From Nesterenkonia lutea (lineage in GTDB: Bacteria > Actinomycetota > Actinomycetes > Actinomycetales > Micrococcaceae), in the NCBI RefSeq assembly GCF_014873955.1, contig NZ_JADBED010000001.1, positions 1,426,001 to 1,490,000 of the forward strand: DNA of 64,000 bases, given 5' to 3'. Below the pieces are notes generated by a model. That model did not search any database. It was not told the DNA's origin and worked only from the letters and a program-made list of their open reading frames with translations. The translations under genes and the position numbers were made by a program. This document shows, in pieces, positions 45,771-57,070 of this stretch (positions within the stretch are counted from its first letter, which is position 1; the number at the start of each line of letters is the position of its first letter).

Positions 45771-47546
45771 TCATCCGCAGTAGGCGCCCTCGGCGGCCGA
45801 GCGGACCAGTTTGGCGTACTTGCCCAGCACGCCGGTGGTGATGAAGGGGGGCAGCGGAGTCCAGTCCTGCTGCCTGGTGGCGAACTCCGCCGGATCCACG
45901 ACCAGGTCGATGGTGCGCCCGGCGATGTCCACCCGAATGGTGTCCCCGTCGGCCACGAAGGCGATGGGGCCGCCGTCGACGGCTTCTGGGGCGATGTGGC
46001 CGATGCACAGCCCGGTGGTGCCTCCGGAGAAGCGACCGTCGGTGATCAGCAGCACGTCCTTGCCCAGCCCGGCGCCCTTGATGGCTCCGGTGATGGCGAG
46101 CATCTCCCGCATGCCGGGACCGCCCTTGGGGCCCTCATAGCGGATGACGACGACGTCGCCGGCCTGGATGCGACCCTCCTCGAGGGCCTTGAGCGCCTGC
46201 TGCTCACGCTCGAAGACCCGGGCGGTGCCCTCGAAGACCTCGGCGTCGAAGCCTGCGGACTTGACCACGGCACCCTCGGGGGCGAGCGAGCCGGAGAGCA
46301 CCGCGATGCCGCCGTTGTGGTGCATGGGGTTGTCCAGCGCACGGATGATCTTGCCGTCGATGTCCGGCGGGTTGATGGCTTCGAGGTTCTCGGCCACCGT
46401 CCTGCCGGTGACCGTGAGCGCGTCTCCGTGGAGCAGCCCGGCGTCGAGCAGGGCGCGCATCACCACCGGCACTCCCCCGACCCGGTCGACGTCGGCCATC
46501 ACATACTGGCCGAAGGGCTTGAGGTCACCGAGGTGAGGGATCTTGTCCCCGATGCGGTTGAAGTCTTCCAGCTTCAGCTCCACGCCGGCCTCGCGGGCGA
46601 TGGCGAGCAGGTGCAGCACCGCATTGGTGGACCCGCCGAAGGCCATCGTGACGGCGATGGCGTTCTCGAAGGCCTTGAGGGTGAGGATGTCGCCGGTGGT
46701 GATGCCCTTCCGGAGCAGCTCCACCACGGCCTCGCCGGACTTGTGCGCGTAGTGGTCCCGGCGGCGATCTGCCGAGGGCGGGGCGGCCGAGCCCGGGAGC
46801 GACATGCCCAGGGCCTCGCCGATGCAGGCCATGGTGTTGGCGGTGTACATGCCGCCGCAGGCACCTTCGCCGGGGCAGATGGCGCGCTCGATCACGTCGA
46901 GGTCCGCCTCGCTGATGGTGCCGCGGGCACAGGCGCCGACGCCTTCGAAGGCGTCGATGAGCGTGACCTGCTTCTCAGTGCCGTCGGCGAAGCGCGCGAC
47001 ACCGGGCATGATCGAGCCGGCGTAGAGGAACACGCTGGAGAGGTTCAGCCGGGCTGCGGCCATCAGCATGCCGGGAAGGGACTTGTCGCAGCCGGCGAGC
47101 AGCACGGAGCCGTCGAGGCGCTCGGCCTGGATGACGGTCTCCACGGAGTCCGCGATGACCTCTCGGGAGACCAGCGAGTAGTGCATTCCTTCATGGCCCA
47201 TGGAGATGCCGTCGGAGACGGAGATGGTGCCGAACTCCAGCGGGTAGCCGCCGCCTGCATGCACGCCCTCTTTGGAAGCCTTGGCCAGGCGGTCCAGCGA
47301 GAGGTTGCAGGGGGTGATCTCGTTCCAGGAGCTGGCGATGCCGATCTGGGCCTTGGAGAAGTCATCGTCTCCCATGCCGACGGCGCGCAGCATGCCGCGT
47401 GCGGGGGCACGGGTGTAGCCGTCGGTGACCTCCCAGCTGCGTGGCTTCTCCGGAGTGGAGGGTCCGGTGACCGCGACGGGAGGGGTGAAGGGCGCGCCGC
47501 CCTGGGACGTGTTCGTGGGGGTGCTCTCAGCAGTGGGCTCAACCAT
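45771..47546 (-). CDS. ilvD: Dihydroxy-acid dehydratase
   Basis: This 591-residue iron-sulfur enzyme dehydrates dihydroxy-isovalerate and -methylvalerate in valine and isoleucine synthesis. Cluster cysteines are seen in [11 protein letters not shown] and [30 protein letters not shown], the [11 protein letters not shown] segment and the C-terminal [15 protein letters not shown] (catalytic serine) are typical. The first 40 residues are Thr/Pro-rich. ATG 47546 follows the family's usual position; a longer frame is rejected. Confidence 0.96.
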   Translation of the reverse strand: MVEPTAESTPTNTSQGGAPFTPPVAVTGPSTPEKPRSWEVTDGYTRAPARGMLRAVGMGDDDFSKAQIGIASSWNEITPCNLSLDRLAKASKEGVHAGGGYPLEFGTISVSDGISMGHEGMHYSLVSREVIADSVETVIQAERLDGSVLLAGCDKSLPGMLMAAARLNLSSVFLYAGSIMPGVARFADGTEKQVTLIDAFEGVGACARGTISEADLDVIERAICPGEGACGGMYTANTMACIGEALGMSLPGSAAPPSADRRRDHYAHKSGEAVVELLRKGITTGDILTLKAFENAIAVTMAFGGSTNAVLHLLAIAREAGVELKLEDFNRIGDKIPHLGDLKPFGQYVMADVDRVGGVPVVMRALLDAGLLHGDALTVTGRTVAENLEAINPPDIDGKIIRALDNPMHHNGGIAVLSGSLAPEGAVVKSAGFDAEVFEGTARVFEREQQALKALEEGRIQAGDVVVIRYEGPKGGPGMREMLAITGAIKGAGLGKDVLLITDGRFSGGTTGLCIGHIAPEAVDGGPIAFVADGDTIRVDIAGRTIDLVVDPAEFATRQQDWTPLPPFITTGVLGKYAKLVRSAAEGAYCG

Positions 47547-47677
47547 GCTCTGAAGTCTATGCCCGTCGCAGCGGCCGCGGCACCCGCATCGCCGCCGTCT
47601 CAGCATTCAGAATCGAACTGGCATGGAGCGATGGATGTCCCCTGGGGAACCGGCAGGGTTCGGATACCCTCGGAGGC

Positions 47678-47998
47678 ATGGACGATCCCCTGGTCCGCGG
47701 CGCCGTGCTGGACGATCAGACCCGCTGCCGGCACTACGCGGGGCCGCTGGACGTCGTCGCCATCCGGTTCTTCTGCTGCGACCGCTGGTACCCCTGCCTG
47801 AGGTGCCACCAGGAGGCCGAGGCACATCTGATCCGCCGCTGGGCACCGGGGCGGCGCGCTGAGCTCGCGCTGCTCTGCGGGGTCTGCCGCCGCCGGTTCA
47901 GCATTGCGGAGTACCTGCTGGCGGACCGGTGCGCGCACTGCGGGGCCGGGTTCAACCCGGGCTGCGCGGCCCACCATCAGTTCTACTTCGAAATCTGA
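47678..47998 (+). CDS. CHY-type zinc finger protein
   Basis: This 106-residue protein carries the full CHY zinc-finger pattern: CRHY near 17, FFCCDRWYPCLRCH, LLCGVCRRRF and RCAHCGAGFNPGCAAHHQFYF. Conserved Cys and His residues could bind two or three zincs. Small bacterial CHY proteins of this kind are uncharacterised. The ATG lies seven bases after TACCCT, so transcription may be leaderless. It converges on the ANTAR regulator gene, and a shared hairpin contains both stop codons. Confidence 0.85.
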   Translation: MDDPLVRGAVLDDQTRCRHYAGPLDVVAIRFFCCDRWYPCLRCHQEAEAHLIRRWAPGRRAELALLCGVCRRRFSIAEYLLADRCAHCGAGFNPGCAAHHQFYFEI

Positions 47999-48040
47999 CC
48001 CCCTGCCCCACTCCCCACGCGTTGCGGGGGGGAGGGTCAG
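47995..48040. terminator. Hairpin between the CHY and ANTAR genes
   Basis: CTGACCC (47995-48001) pairs with GGGTCAG (48034-48040), with a C-rich/G-rich interior. Both stop codons (47996-47998 and 48039-48037) lie in the stem. It is a likely bidirectional terminator for the convergent pair. Confidence 0.55.
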
Positions 48041-48798
48041 CCCATCTGGTCGACGACGGTCTCTGCGACCTCGCGCATGGACAGGCGGCGATCCATGGAG
48101 GTCTTCTGGATCCAGCGGAAGGCCTCTGGCTCGCTCAGACCCATCTTCGTGGTCAGCAGGGACTTCGCCCGCTCCACGAGCTTGCGCGTCTCGAACTTGT
48201 CTGCCAGCGAGGTGACCTCGTCCTCCAGCGCGCGGATCTCGTCAAAGCGCGCCATCGCCACCTCGATGGCCGGGATGAGGTCGTTCTCCGTGAAGGGCTT
48301 GACCACATACGCCATCGCGCCGGCCTCGCGGGCGGACTCCACCAGGTCTCGCTGAGAGAAGGCGGTGAGCATCACCACGGGAGCGATGCGCTCCTCCGCG
48401 ACGATCTTCGCCGCAGAGATGCCGTCCATGATGGGCATCTTCACGTCCATGACCACCAGATCGGGTTCGGTCTCGCGGGCGAGCTCCACGGCCCGCTCGC
48501 CGTTGTCCGCCTCACCGACCACGTCATAGCCGGCTCCGGTGAGGATCTCCACGATGTCGAGCCGGATCAGCGTCTCGTCCTCGGCGACCAGCACCCGGCG
48601 GGCCGCGCTCGACTCCCGGGGCAGCTCCTCCGGGGCCTCACGAGCCGGTGCCGCGGGTGTGGCCTGTGCTGCACGGGCCTCTGTCGCGGGTGTCGCCACT
48701 GCGCGGGCTTCTGTCGCAGGTGTCGCCGCTGCGCGGGCTTCCTCGACGGGGGATTCCTCGGGGGCACCAGCGCCACCGGCCTGAGTCTGTTCGCTCAC
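48037..48798 (-). CDS. pdtaR: ANTAR-domain response regulator, PdtaR-like
   Basis: This 253-residue regulator has a receiver domain with VLVAEDETLIRLDI, phospho-acceptor Asp in VVMDVKMPIMDG, VMLTAFSQ and VVKPF. An ANTAR RNA-binding domain forms the C-terminus (ETRKLVERAKSLL ... FRWIQKTSMDRRLSMREVAETVV). PdtaR of Mycobacterium tuberculosis binds RNA hairpins in antitermination. The GTG at 48798 follows AAGGAG. A residue-about-80 N-terminal extension is Ala/Glu/Thr-rich with a roughly 10-residue repeat. The gene lies near pyk, as in M. tuberculosis. Confidence 0.92.
   Translation of the reverse strand: MSEQTQAGGAGAPEESPVEEARAAATPATEARAVATPATEARAAQATPAAPAREAPEELPRESSAARRVLVAEDETLIRLDIVEILTGAGYDVVGEADNGERAVELARETEPDLVVMDVKMPIMDGISAAKIVAEERIAPVVMLTAFSQRDLVESAREAGAMAYVVKPFTENDLIPAIEVAMARFDEIRALEDEVTSLADKFETRKLVERAKSLLTTKMGLSEPEAFRWIQKTSMDRRLSMREVAETVVDQMG
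48670..48750. repeat. 30-bp repeats encoding the pdtaR N-terminal linker
   Basis: Near-identical 30-bp units in the coding sequence give a period-10 protein repeat of the EARAVATPAT type. Synonymous differences show the repeats are not fresh copies. They form a low-complexity linker before the receiver domain. Confidence 0.65.
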
Positions 48799-48826
48799 CG
48801 TTCTCCTTCTGGTCCCTTGTCCTGCC

Positions 48827-48910
48827 TGGTGCCCGAAGTGGGACTCGAACCCACACACCAGTGGTACCGCATTTTGAGTGCGGCGCGTCTACCGATTCCG
48901 CCATTCGGGC
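48827..48910 (-). tRNA. tRNA-Leu (anticodon CAA)
   Basis: The minus strand has acceptor GCCCGAA/TTCGGGC, an anticodon arm CCGCA-CTCAAAA-TGCGG giving CAA, a long variable arm as in tRNA-Leu, and T arm GTGGG-TTCGAGT-CCCAC. CCA is encoded at 48829-48827. The ANTAR regulator starts 29 bases downstream. Confidence 0.95.
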
Positions 48911-48940
48911 TGGGCCGAGGGGGCAGGTGCCGCCCTCGAC

Positions 48941-48980
48941 GATGCTGTCCTCGGAGCCTTGCGGCTCCGCGGACAGCATC
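48941..48980. terminator. 17-bp hairpin between pyk and tRNA-Leu
   Basis: GATGCTGTCC (48941-48950) pairs with 48971-48980 and CGGAGCC (48952-48958) with 48963-48969, with one mismatch and a TTGC loop. It has no U-run. It may be a second terminator for pyk or an RNA-processing site for tRNA-Leu. Confidence 0.6.
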
Positions 48981-49013
48981 ATCCTACCCGGGCGTCACCC
49001 GGGCGTTGAAGAT

Positions 49014-49036
49014 GGCCGCGCCCTCGGGGCGCGGCC
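49014..49036 (-). terminator. Terminator hairpin after pyk
   Basis: GGCCGCGCCC (49014-49023) pairs perfectly with 49027-49036 around a TCG loop, 6 bases past the pyk stop. It has no U-run. Confidence 0.7.
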
Positions 49037-49042
49037 GGGGGC

Positions 49043-50566
49043 TCAGCTCGCGCTGGCGGCGCTGGGGGCGCTCGCCGCCGGCCAGGGTCCGACGGGCTCC
49101 TTGTTCGGCGGTGCGGTGTCCCCTCGACGCAGCGTCTCGACGTCGCCGGCGTCGTGCAGATCGCCGATACGGTGCACCTTGACCATGTTCGTGGTCCCGG
49201 CCTGTCCTGGAGGCGATCCGGCGGCGATGACGACGAGCTCGCCCATCTCGGCGGCGCCCTCTTCGAGCAGCAGCTTGTCCACCTGGGCCGTCATGGTGTC
49301 CGTGTGGGTGGCGAACTCCACCCAGCGAGGCTGCACGCCCCAGGAGAGGGTCAGGATGTTGTGCGTGTGCTCCACGTGGGTGAAGGCGAAGATGTTCTGC
49401 TTGGGCCGCAGGCGCGAGAGCCGGCGCGCGGAGTCCCCGGAGCGGGTGAACGTGGTCAGGTGGGCGATGTCCAGCTGATCCGCGATCTCCTTCGCGGCGC
49501 GGGTGATCGCGCCGCCGCGCGTCTTGGGCCGGGTGCCGAGCTCGGGGATCCGGCTCAGGCCCTTGGACTCGGTGGTCTGGATGATCCGGGACATGGTCTC
49601 CACGGTCTCGACCGGGTACTTGCCCACGGAGGTCTCACCGGAGAGCATGACCGCATCCGCACCGTCGAGCACGGCGTTGGCGCAGTCCGATGCTTCGGCG
49701 CGGGTCGGACGCGGGCTCTCGATCATGGACTCGAGCACCTGGGTGGCGACGATGACCGGCTTGGCCCAGCGGCGGGCCAGCTCCACCGCGCGCTTCTGCA
49801 CCAGCGGGACCTCCTCGAGCGGAAGCTCCACGCCGAGATCGCCGCGGGCGACCATGACGGCGTCGAAGGCGTCGACGATGTCCTGCAGGGCCTCGACCGC
49901 CTGGGGCTTCTCGACCTTGGCGATGACCGGGACGCGGCGTCCCTCCTCGTCCATGATCCGGTGCACGGCCTCGATGTCCGCGGCGTCGCGGACGAAGGAC
50001 AGGGCGACCATGTCGAAGCCGAGGCGCAGCGCCCAGCGCAGGTCCTCCTCGTCCTTGTCCGAGAGGGCGGGCACGGAGACGGCGACGCCGGGCAGGTTGA
50101 TGCCCTTGTTGTTGGACACCTTGCCGGGGACGGTGACCTCGGTGTGCACGTCGGTGTCGGTGACCTCCACGGCGCGCAGGGAGACCTTGCCGTCGTCGAT
50201 GAGCAGCGTGTCACCGACATTGACGTCTCCGGGCAGGCCCTTGAACGTGGTGGAGCAGCGGTCCTTGGTGCCCTGGATGTCCTCGACGGTGATCGTGAAG
50301 CGATCCCCCACCTCGAGCGCATGCTCGCCCTCGATGAAGCGACCGAGGCGGATCTTCGGGCCCTGCAGATCGGCGAAGATGCCCACCGCCGTGCGCAGGT
50401 CCTTCGAGACCTCGCGCACGGTGTTGTAGGTCTCCTCGTGGACGCTGTAGTCGCCGTGGCTCATGTTCACCCGGGCGACGTCCACGCCGGCTTCGATGAG
50501 TCGGCGGGTCGTCTCATAGCCTGCTGTGGCTGGGCCGAATGTGGCGACGATCTTGGCGTGTCTCAT
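49043..50566 (-). CDS. pyk: Pyruvate kinase
   Basis: This 507-residue glycolytic enzyme converts phosphoenolpyruvate to pyruvate with ATP formation. MRHAKIVATFGPAT is the actinobacterial N-terminus. Metal- and substrate-site residues appear in DLQGPKIRLGRF, IAKVEKPQAVEALQDIVD, MVARGDLGVELPLEEVPLVQK and VIVATQVLESMIESPRPTRAEASD. The C-terminus ends in a short Ala/Ser/Pro tail beyond the usual end. ATG 50566 has a purine-rich AAGGTGAG upstream. Pyruvate also feeds IlvB in this window. Confidence 0.97.
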   Translation of the reverse strand: MRHAKIVATFGPATAGYETTRRLIEAGVDVARVNMSHGDYSVHEETYNTVREVSKDLRTAVGIFADLQGPKIRLGRFIEGEHALEVGDRFTITVEDIQGTKDRCSTTFKGLPGDVNVGDTLLIDDGKVSLRAVEVTDTDVHTEVTVPGKVSNNKGINLPGVAVSVPALSDKDEEDLRWALRLGFDMVALSFVRDAADIEAVHRIMDEEGRRVPVIAKVEKPQAVEALQDIVDAFDAVMVARGDLGVELPLEEVPLVQKRAVELARRWAKPVIVATQVLESMIESPRPTRAEASDCANAVLDGADAVMLSGETSVGKYPVETVETMSRIIQTTESKGLSRIPELGTRPKTRGGAITRAAKEIADQLDIAHLTTFTRSGDSARRLSRLRPKQNIFAFTHVEHTHNILTLSWGVQPRWVEFATHTDTMTAQVDKLLLEEGAAEMGELVVIAAGSPPGQAGTTNMVKVHRIGDLHDAGDVETLRRGDTAPPNKEPVGPWPAASAPSAASAS

Positions 50567-50658
50567 ATCTCACCTTGTCCTATCTCGATTGCTGTTAAGC
50601 GTTCTGATGGACTGGCACGACACTGGACCAGGACCTTTCGTCTCCGAGCCTATAACAG

Positions 50659-52125
50659 TCAGCCTGTGAGCGAAATCGCACGATCCGAGGGCTTGACAGG
50701 TGCCGGAAGGCGGGTCTCACCCTCCAGATACTCGTCCACCTTGGCGGCCGCGGCGCGGCCCTCCGCGATCGCCCAGACCACCAGGGAGGCGCCGCGTCCG
50801 GCGTCGCCCACTGCGAAGACGCCGTCCACCGAGGTCTTGTAGTCCTCGGCGCGGGAGATGTTCCCGCGGGCGTCGAAGTCCACTGCGAGCTGTCCGATCA
50901 GCGTGTCCGACTCTGCTCCGGTGAAGCCCAGCGCCAGCAGCACCAGATCAGCGGGGATCTCACGCTCGGTTCCGGGCTTCGGAGAGCGCGACCCATCGGC
51001 GTTGTACTGGGTCTCGGCGACCTGCAGCGCACGCACCTGACCGTTGTCGTCGCTGAGGAACTCGACGGTCGAGGCCAGGTAGCTGCGCTCGCCGCCCTCC
51101 TCGTCAGCGCTGGTCAGCTCGAAGACGCGCGGGTCCATGGGCCAGGGCTCATGATCGGGACGCTCCGAGGGGAGTTCCTTGCCGATGGCCAGGGTGGTCA
51201 CCGACTTCGCGCCGTGGCGGTGCGCGGTGCCGATGCAGTCGGCGCCGGTGTCGCCGCCGCCGAGGACGACGACGTGCTTGCCGTCCGCGCGGATCTGGTC
51301 CTCGACCTCGTCGCCGGAGGTGGCCTTGTTCGACTGCACGAGGTACTCCATGGCGAAGTGCACCCCGTGGAGATCACGACCGCCGACGCCGAGGTCGCGC
51401 GGCACCATGGCGCCGGTGGCCAGGACGACGGCGTCGTAGCTCGCCTCCAGGGCATCCCAGGTGATGTCGGCGCCGATCTCCGTGGAGGTGTAGAACCGGG
51501 TCCCCTCGGCCCGCATCTGATCGATGCGGAACTCCACGTGGTGCTTCTCCATCTTGAAGTCCGGGATGCCGTAGCGGAGCAGCCCGCCGAGGCGGTCGTC
51601 GCGCTCGTAGACGGCCACAGTGTGTCCCGCGCGGGTCAGCTGCTGGGCCGCGGCAAGGCCTGCCGGGCCGGAACCGACCACGGCCACCGTCTTGCCGGTG
51701 AGCCGCTGGGGCAGCACGGGCTCCACGTAGCCGCGCGCGATCGCCTCATCGGCGATGGCGACCTCCGACTGCTTGATCGTGACCGCGGGCTGGTTGATCC
51801 CCAGCACGCAGGAGGTCTCACAAGGCGCCGGGCAGATGCGGCCGGTGAACTCCGGGAAGTTGTTGGTCATGTGCAGCCGGGAGGAGGCCTCCTCCCACTG
51901 ATCGCGCCAGATCAGGTCGTTCCACTCCGGGATGAGGTTCCCCAGCGGGCAGCCGGTGTGGCAGAACGGGATGCCGCAGTCCATGCAGCGGCTCGCCTGG
52001 GTCTGCACGACGCCGCGCTCATTGCGCTCATAGACCTCATTGAAGTCCATGATGCGCACGGGCACGGGCCGGGAGGGCCGGTCCTGACGCTCTCGATGCT
52101 TCATGAATCCACGCGGATCAGCCAC
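50659..52125 (-). CDS. gltD: Glutamate synthase small subunit
   Basis: This 488-residue flavoprotein subunit passes NADPH electrons to GltB. N-terminal cysteines for two [4Fe-4S] clusters are [17 protein letters not shown] and CPAPCETSC. The FAD site is [15 protein letters not shown] and the NADPH site [16 protein letters not shown] 52125 overlaps the gltB stop by eight bases, so the two are coupled; a frame starting at 52251 is within gltB and rejected. It is placed between lgt and pyk, an uncommon neighbour set. Confidence 0.97.
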   Translation of the reverse strand: MADPRGFMKHRERQDRPSRPVPVRIMDFNEVYERNERGVVQTQASRCMDCGIPFCHTGCPLGNLIPEWNDLIWRDQWEEASSRLHMTNNFPEFTGRICPAPCETSCVLGINQPAVTIKQSEVAIADEAIARGYVEPVLPQRLTGKTVAVVGSGPAGLAAAQQLTRAGHTVAVYERDDRLGGLLRYGIPDFKMEKHHVEFRIDQMRAEGTRFYTSTEIGADITWDALEASYDAVVLATGAMVPRDLGVGGRDLHGVHFAMEYLVQSNKATSGDEVEDQIRADGKHVVVLGGGDTGADCIGTAHRHGAKSVTTLAIGKELPSERPDHEPWPMDPRVFELTSADEEGGERSYLASTVEFLSDDNGQVRALQVAETQYNADGSRSPKPGTEREIPADLVLLALGFTGAESDTLIGQLAVDFDARGNISRAEDYKTSVDGVFAVGDAGRGASLVVWAIAEGRAAAAKVDEYLEGETRLPAPVKPSDRAISLTG

Positions 52126-55100
52126 GGGTCGCCTCCAGAATCTTCTGCCATGCCTCGTCGCCGTCGGGATCCAGACCCTCGTCGAGGGCGCTGGAGCGGG
52201 CGCGGAGCACAGCGTCGTAGTTGCGCGGGAGCACCTTGGTGATGCGCGCATAGGTCTTCTCGGGATCGTTCAGCAGCTTCTCGGCGACCGCGCTTCCGGT
52301 CTCCTCGTGGTGGCGACGGAGCAGGTCGCCGATGATCGCCCGGTCCTCCTCGTCGGGTTCTTCCAGCAGCAGGTCGCCGTTGATCCGCGCCTGCGAGTTG
52401 ATCTTCTGCTCGTCGAAGTCCACCAGGAAGGCGGTGCCTCCGGACATCCCGGCGCCGAAGTTGCGACCGGTCGGACCCAGGATCAGCGCCTGTCCGCCGG
52501 TCATGTACTCGCAGCCATGATCGCCGATGCCCTCCACCACGGCGGTCGCACCCGAGTTGCGCACCAGGAAGCGCTCCCCGACCTGTCCGCGCAGGAACAT
52601 CTCCCCGGCGGTGGCGCCGTAGCCGATGACGTTGCCGGCGATGACGTTCTTCTCTGCGATCAGCGGCGCGGACACGTCCGGGTGCACGATGATGCGCCCG
52701 CCGGAGAGTCCCTTGCCCACGTAGTCATTGGCATCGCCGGCCAGGTGAAGGGTGATCCCATGCGGCAGGAAGGCTCCGAGGGACTGACCGGCCTCGCCGG
52801 TGAGCTCGACGACGATGGTGTTGTTCTCCAGCGTCTTGAGTCCCTGCGCCTTGGTGACCTCGTGGCCGAGCATGGTGCCCACCGAACGGTCGGTGTTGAT
52901 GACCTTCTTCTCGATCTGCACCTTCTCGCCGTGGGCGATGGCGGAGCCCGCCAGCTCGATCAGACCCATGTCGAAGTGCTTCTCCAGCTCATGGTCCTGG
53001 CCACGGGTCCGGCGCAGCATCGTGGCGGTGATCGGATCATTGGGGTCATAGCCGTCCAGGACCGCGCCCAGGTTCAGCCCGGCGGACTTCCAGTGCCGCT
53101 TGGCGTCGTCCATGTTCAGCGCGTCGATGTGTCCGATGGCCTCGTCCAGCGTGCGGTAGCCCAGCTCGGCGAGGTATTCGCGCACCTCCTGGGCCACGAA
53201 CTCGAAGAAGTTGACCACGTGATCGGCCTTGCCGGTGTAGCGCTGCCGCAGCAGCGGGTTCTGCGTGGCCACGCCGACGGGGCAGGTGTCCAGGTGGCAG
53301 ACGCGCATCATGATGCAGCCGGAGACCACCAGCGGCGCGGTGGCGAAGCCGTACTCCTCGGCTCCCAGCAGCGCGGCGATCACGACGTCGCGACCGGTCT
53401 TGAGCTGACCATCGACCTGGACGGTGACGCGTTCGCGCAGTCCGTTGAGCATGAGCGTCTGCTGCGCCTCGGCCAGCCCGAGCTCCCAGGGGGTGCCGGC
53501 GTGCTTGAGCGAGTTCAGCGGCGAGGCGCCGGTTCCGCCGTCGTGACCTGAGATCAGCACGACGTCGGCCTTCGCCTTGGTCACGCCGGCGGCCACAGTG
53601 CCCACTCCATGCAGGGAGACCAGCTTCACGTGGACCCGGGCGCCGGTGTTGGCGCGCTTGAGGTCGAAGATGAGCTGGGCCAGGTCCTCGATGGAGTAGA
53701 TGTCGTGGTGCGGCGGAGGCGAGACCAGGGCGACGCCGGGAGTGGAGTGCCGGGTCTCGGCGACCCAGGGGTACACCTTCTTGCCCATGAGCTGCCCGCC
53801 CTCACCGGGCTTGGCTCCCTGAGCCATCTTGATCTGCAGGTCATCTGCATGGGTCAGGTATTGGCTGGTCACGCCGAAGCGGCCCGAGGCGACCTGCTTG
53901 ACCGCCGAGCGACGCTCGGGGTCCTCCAGGCGGGCGGGGTGTTCGCCGCCCTCGCCGGTGTTGGACCGGCCGCCGAGTCGGTTCATCGCGATGGCGAGGG
54001 TCTCGTGCGCCTCCTGGGAGATGGAGCCGTAGCTCATCGCCCCGGTGTTGAACCGCTTGACGATCTCACCGACGGACTCGACCTCTTCGATCGGCACCGG
54101 CTCGCGCTGGGCGCTGAGCTTGAACAGACCGCGCAGGGTCAGCAGCGCCTCGGACTGATCATCCACGGACTTGGTGTACTCCTTGAAGATGTCATAGCGA
54201 CGGGTCTTCGTGGAGTGCTGCAGCTTGAACACGGTCTGCGGGTTGAACAGATGCGGCGGGCCTTCTCGGCGCCACTGATACTCCCCGCCGATCTCCAGCT
54301 CGTCGCCGCGGCCCAGATCGTTGCCGTCAGCCGGATAGGCCCGGGAGTGACGCTGCAGGGTCTCGGCGGAGAGCACATCCAGACCGACCCCGCCCATGGG
54401 CGAGTGCGTCCCGGAGAAGTACTGGTCGACCACGTTCTGCGCAAGGCCCACTGCTTCGAAGGTCTGCGCGCCGCAGTAGGAGGCGACCGTGGAGATTCCC
54501 ATCTTGGACATGATCTTCAGCACGCCCTTGCCCAGCGCGGTGAGCAGGTTGTGCACGGCCTGTTCCTCGGAGACGCCGCTGATCTCGTTGCGGCGCACCA
54601 TGTCCTCGGCGGTCTCCATGGCCAGGTAAGGGTTGATCGCGGCCGCGCCGTAGCCGATGAGGCAGGCCACATGATGGACCTCGCGGACGTCTCCAGCTTC
54701 CACGACCAGGGAGACCCGGGTGCGGTTGGCCGACTTCAGCAGATGGTGATGGATGGCCGAGAGCATGAGCATCGAGGGGATCGGTGCCCACTGCGCGTTG
54801 GAGTCGCGATCCGAGATCACGATGTAGCTGACCCCGCGGTTGACCGCGGCGGAGACCTTCTCGCAGATCTCGCGGATCCGCTGCCGCAGCTCCTCCTCCT
54901 GGGATCCGGCCCGGTAGAGGGCGCGGACCTTCAGCGCGATCTTCGCACCCTCGTCATTGCGGATGTTGGCGATCTTCGCCAGCTCGTCGTTGTTGATCAC
55001 GGGGAAGTCCAGGGCGACCTGCTGGGACTTCACCTGCTCATTGCTCAGCAGGTTCCCGCTGGGTCCGATGTGCAGGCCCAGCGAGGTGACCAGCTCCTCG

Positions 55101-56755
55101 CGGATGGCATCCAGCGGAGGATTGGTCACCTGGGCGAAGGTCTGCACGAAGTAGTCGAAGAGCAGCCGCGGTCGGTCCGCGAGCACGGCGATGGGGGTGT
55201 CGGTGCCCATGGCGCCCAGCGGCTCGGCGCCGGCCGTGGCCATCGGCCCGATCAGGATGCGCAGCTCCTCGAGGGTGTAGCCGAAGGTCTGCTGGCGCAG
55301 CCGGACGGACTCCGAGGGGTGACGGACGTGCAGCCGCTCGGGCAGGTTCTTCAGCTCGACCAGGTTGTCCTCGACCCAGTCGGCCCAGGGGGCGGAGGAG
55401 GCCAGGTCGGCCTTGATCTCCTCGTCTTCGATGATGCGTCCCTCGACGGTGTCCAGGAGCAGCATCATGCCGGGGGCGACTCGGCCCTTGCGAACGATGC
55501 TGGAAGGCTCGAGGTCCACGACCCCGACCTCGGAGGACATGACCACCAGACCGTCGTCGGTGACCCAGTAGCGCGCAGGGCGCAGACCGTTGCGGTCGAG
55601 CATCGCACCGACCTGCTTGCCGTCGGTGAAGGCGATGGCGGCCGGACCGTCCCACGCCTCCATCAGCTGTGCGTGGTACTGGTAGAAGGCGCGCAGACCG
55701 GGATCCATGGTCTCGTGGTTCTCCCAGGCCTCCGGGATCATCATGCGCATGGACTGGGCCAGCGGACGCCCGGAGAGCATGAGCAGCTCGGCGGCCTCGT
55801 CGAAGCTGGTCGAATCGGAGGCCCCCGGAGTGCAGATCGGGAACAGCGACTCGGGGTCCTCCCCGAGCAGCTCCGAGGACATCATGGACTGGCGCGCACG
55901 CATCCAGTTCCGGTTGCCCTTGACCGTGTTGATCTCACCGTTGTGCGCGATGTTGCGCAGCGGCTGAGCCAGCGGCCAGGAGGGGAAGGTGTTGGTGGAG
56001 AAGCGCGAATGCACGATGCCCAGGGTGGTCTTGAAGCGCTCGTCCGAGAGGTCCGGGAAGAAGGGCTCCAGCTGCGCGGTGGTCAGCATTCCCTTATAGG
56101 TGATCGTCTTGGAGGACAGCGAGGGGAAGTACACGCCCAGCCGGTTCTGTCCGCGCTTGCGCAGCCGCCAGCCCCGCTGGTCCAGCGAGCCTGAGGCGGA
56201 GTCCTGGAACTCGAAGGAGTCTTCAGCGGCCAGCCCGAGGAAGACCTGCCGGAAGAACGGCATGGACTCTTTGGCCAGGGTGCCGATCATCGAGGCATCG
56301 ATCGGGACGTCGCGCCATCCCAGGACTCTCAGGCCCTGTTCGACGGCGAGGTCGCTGAAGCTCGCGCACATGCTCTCGCGCTCAGCCTCTGACTGCGGCA
56401 GGAACGCGGTCCCCGCGAGGTACTCCCCCGCCGGCGGCAGATCGAACTCGGTGACGGCGCGGAAGAACTCATCGGGGATCTGGGTGAGCAGACCGGCTCC
56501 GTCTCCGGTGCCGACGTCGCCGCCCACGGCACCGCGGTGCTCGAGGTTGCGCAGCGCGACGAGCGCATGGTCGACGATGTCGTGGCCGGGCTCCCCGCGC
56601 AGGGTCGCCACGGCGGCCATGCCGCAGTTCTCGTGCTCATTGGCGGGGTCGTAGAGGCCGGCCTTCTCGGGGAGAGCGGCAAAGCGCTGATAGGGACTCA
56701 TGACCTGGAGCGCGTCTGCGCCGGCAGCTGCCTCGAGTGATTCGAGAGTAGACAT
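52118..56755 (-). CDS. gltB: Glutamate synthase large subunit
   Basis: This 1545-residue enzyme transfers the amide of glutamine to 2-oxoglutarate. The amidotransferase cysteine is Cys44 in [16 protein letters not shown] after propeptide cleavage (N-terminal 43 residues removed). The FMN domain contains [14 protein letters not shown], written here as [12 protein letters not shown], and the 3Fe-4S cysteines [15 protein letters not shown]. The C-terminal GXG beta-helix ([12 protein letters not shown] ... [18 protein letters not shown]) is present. ATG 56755 follows GGAGG and GAAGG. The 315-bp upstream gap probably holds its promoter. Confidence 0.97.
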   Translation of the reverse strand: MSTLESLEAAAGADALQVMSPYQRFAALPEKAGLYDPANEHENCGMAAVATLRGEPGHDIVDHALVALRNLEHRGAVGGDVGTGDGAGLLTQIPDEFFRAVTEFDLPPAGEYLAGTAFLPQSEAERESMCASFSDLAVEQGLRVLGWRDVPIDASMIGTLAKESMPFFRQVFLGLAAEDSFEFQDSASGSLDQRGWRLRKRGQNRLGVYFPSLSSKTITYKGMLTTAQLEPFFPDLSDERFKTTLGIVHSRFSTNTFPSWPLAQPLRNIAHNGEINTVKGNRNWMRARQSMMSSELLGEDPESLFPICTPGASDSTSFDEAAELLMLSGRPLAQSMRMMIPEAWENHETMDPGLRAFYQYHAQLMEAWDGPAAIAFTDGKQVGAMLDRNGLRPARYWVTDDGLVVMSSEVGVVDLEPSSIVRKGRVAPGMMLLLDTVEGRIIEDEEIKADLASSAPWADWVEDNLVELKNLPERLHVRHPSESVRLRQQTFGYTLEELRILIGPMATAGAEPLGAMGTDTPIAVLADRPRLLFDYFVQTFAQVTNPPLDAIREELVTSLGLHIGPSGNLLSNEQVKSQQVALDFPVINNDELAKIANIRNDEGAKIALKVRALYRAGSQEEELRQRIREICEKVSAAVNRGVSYIVISDRDSNAQWAPIPSMLMLSAIHHHLLKSANRTRVSLVVEAGDVREVHHVACLIGYGAAAINPYLAMETAEDMVRRNEISGVSEEQAVHNLLTALGKGVLKIMSKMGISTVASYCGAQTFEAVGLAQNVVDQYFSGTHSPMGGVGLDVLSAETLQRHSRAYPADGNDLGRGDELEIGGEYQWRREGPPHLFNPQTVFKLQHSTKTRRYDIFKEYTKSVDDQSEALLTLRGLFKLSAQREPVPIEEVESVGEIVKRFNTGAMSYGSISQEAHETLAIAMNRLGGRSNTGEGGEHPARLEDPERRSAVKQVASGRFGVTSQYLTHADDLQIKMAQGAKPGEGGQLMGKKVYPWVAETRHSTPGVALVSPPPHHDIYSIEDLAQLIFDLKRANTGARVHVKLVSLHGVGTVAAGVTKAKADVVLISGHDGGTGASPLNSLKHAGTPWELGLAEAQQTLMLNGLRERVTVQVDGQLKTGRDVVIAALLGAEEYGFATAPLVVSGCIMMRVCHLDTCPVGVATQNPLLRQRYTGKADHVVNFFEFVAQEVREYLAELGYRTLDEAIGHIDALNMDDAKRHWKSAGLNLGAVLDGYDPNDPITATMLRRTRGQDHELEKHFDMGLIELAGSAIAHGEKVQIEKKVINTDRSVGTMLGHEVTKAQGLKTLENNTIVVELTGEAGQSLGAFLPHGITLHLAGDANDYVGKGLSGGRIIVHPDVSAPLIAEKNVIAGNVIGYGATAGEMFLRGQVGERFLVRNSGATAVVEGIGDHGCEYMTGGQALILGPTGRNFGAGMSGGTAFLVDFDEQKINSQARINGDLLLEEPDEEDRAIIGDLLRRHHEETGSAVAEKLLNDPEKTYARITKVLPRNYDAVLRARSSALDEGLDPDGDEAWQKILEATRG

Positions 56756-57070
56756 GACGGTCTTCCTTCCTCCGCATGCGGACGTTTCATGGGAGGGGAC
56801 GTCTTCGGCCCCTGCGTGGTGCACGGAGTCTGGGCTCGTTCCGGGGCCGGTCAGACTGTGCGTCTCGGCCCGGGAGGAATCTCCAGCGTCCGTCGGTCTT
56901 CTGTCCTGCGTGACGCAGTCAGGCTGCGATCCTGCGCGGCTGGGGTGTGTCCCGGCGCTCGGTGCTCAGGCGGCACGGATTGGTCGGGTGCCGCCGTCGT
57001 GGTCATCCCGCTGATGGGCAGGGGATCAGACCAATCTTCCTGCCAGCCGACTCGTGTTGCAAGTTCGATC
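56756..57070. other. Non-coding gap upstream of gltB
   Basis: This 315-bp gap between lgt and gltB has a small Arg/Pro-rich open frame (57147-56851, minus strand) without a ribosome-binding site or recognisable product, which I do not call. The pair TTGCAA ... AAGATT on the minus strand near 57060-57030 is a weak promoter candidate. No riboswitch or terminator is clear. Confidence 0.4.
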
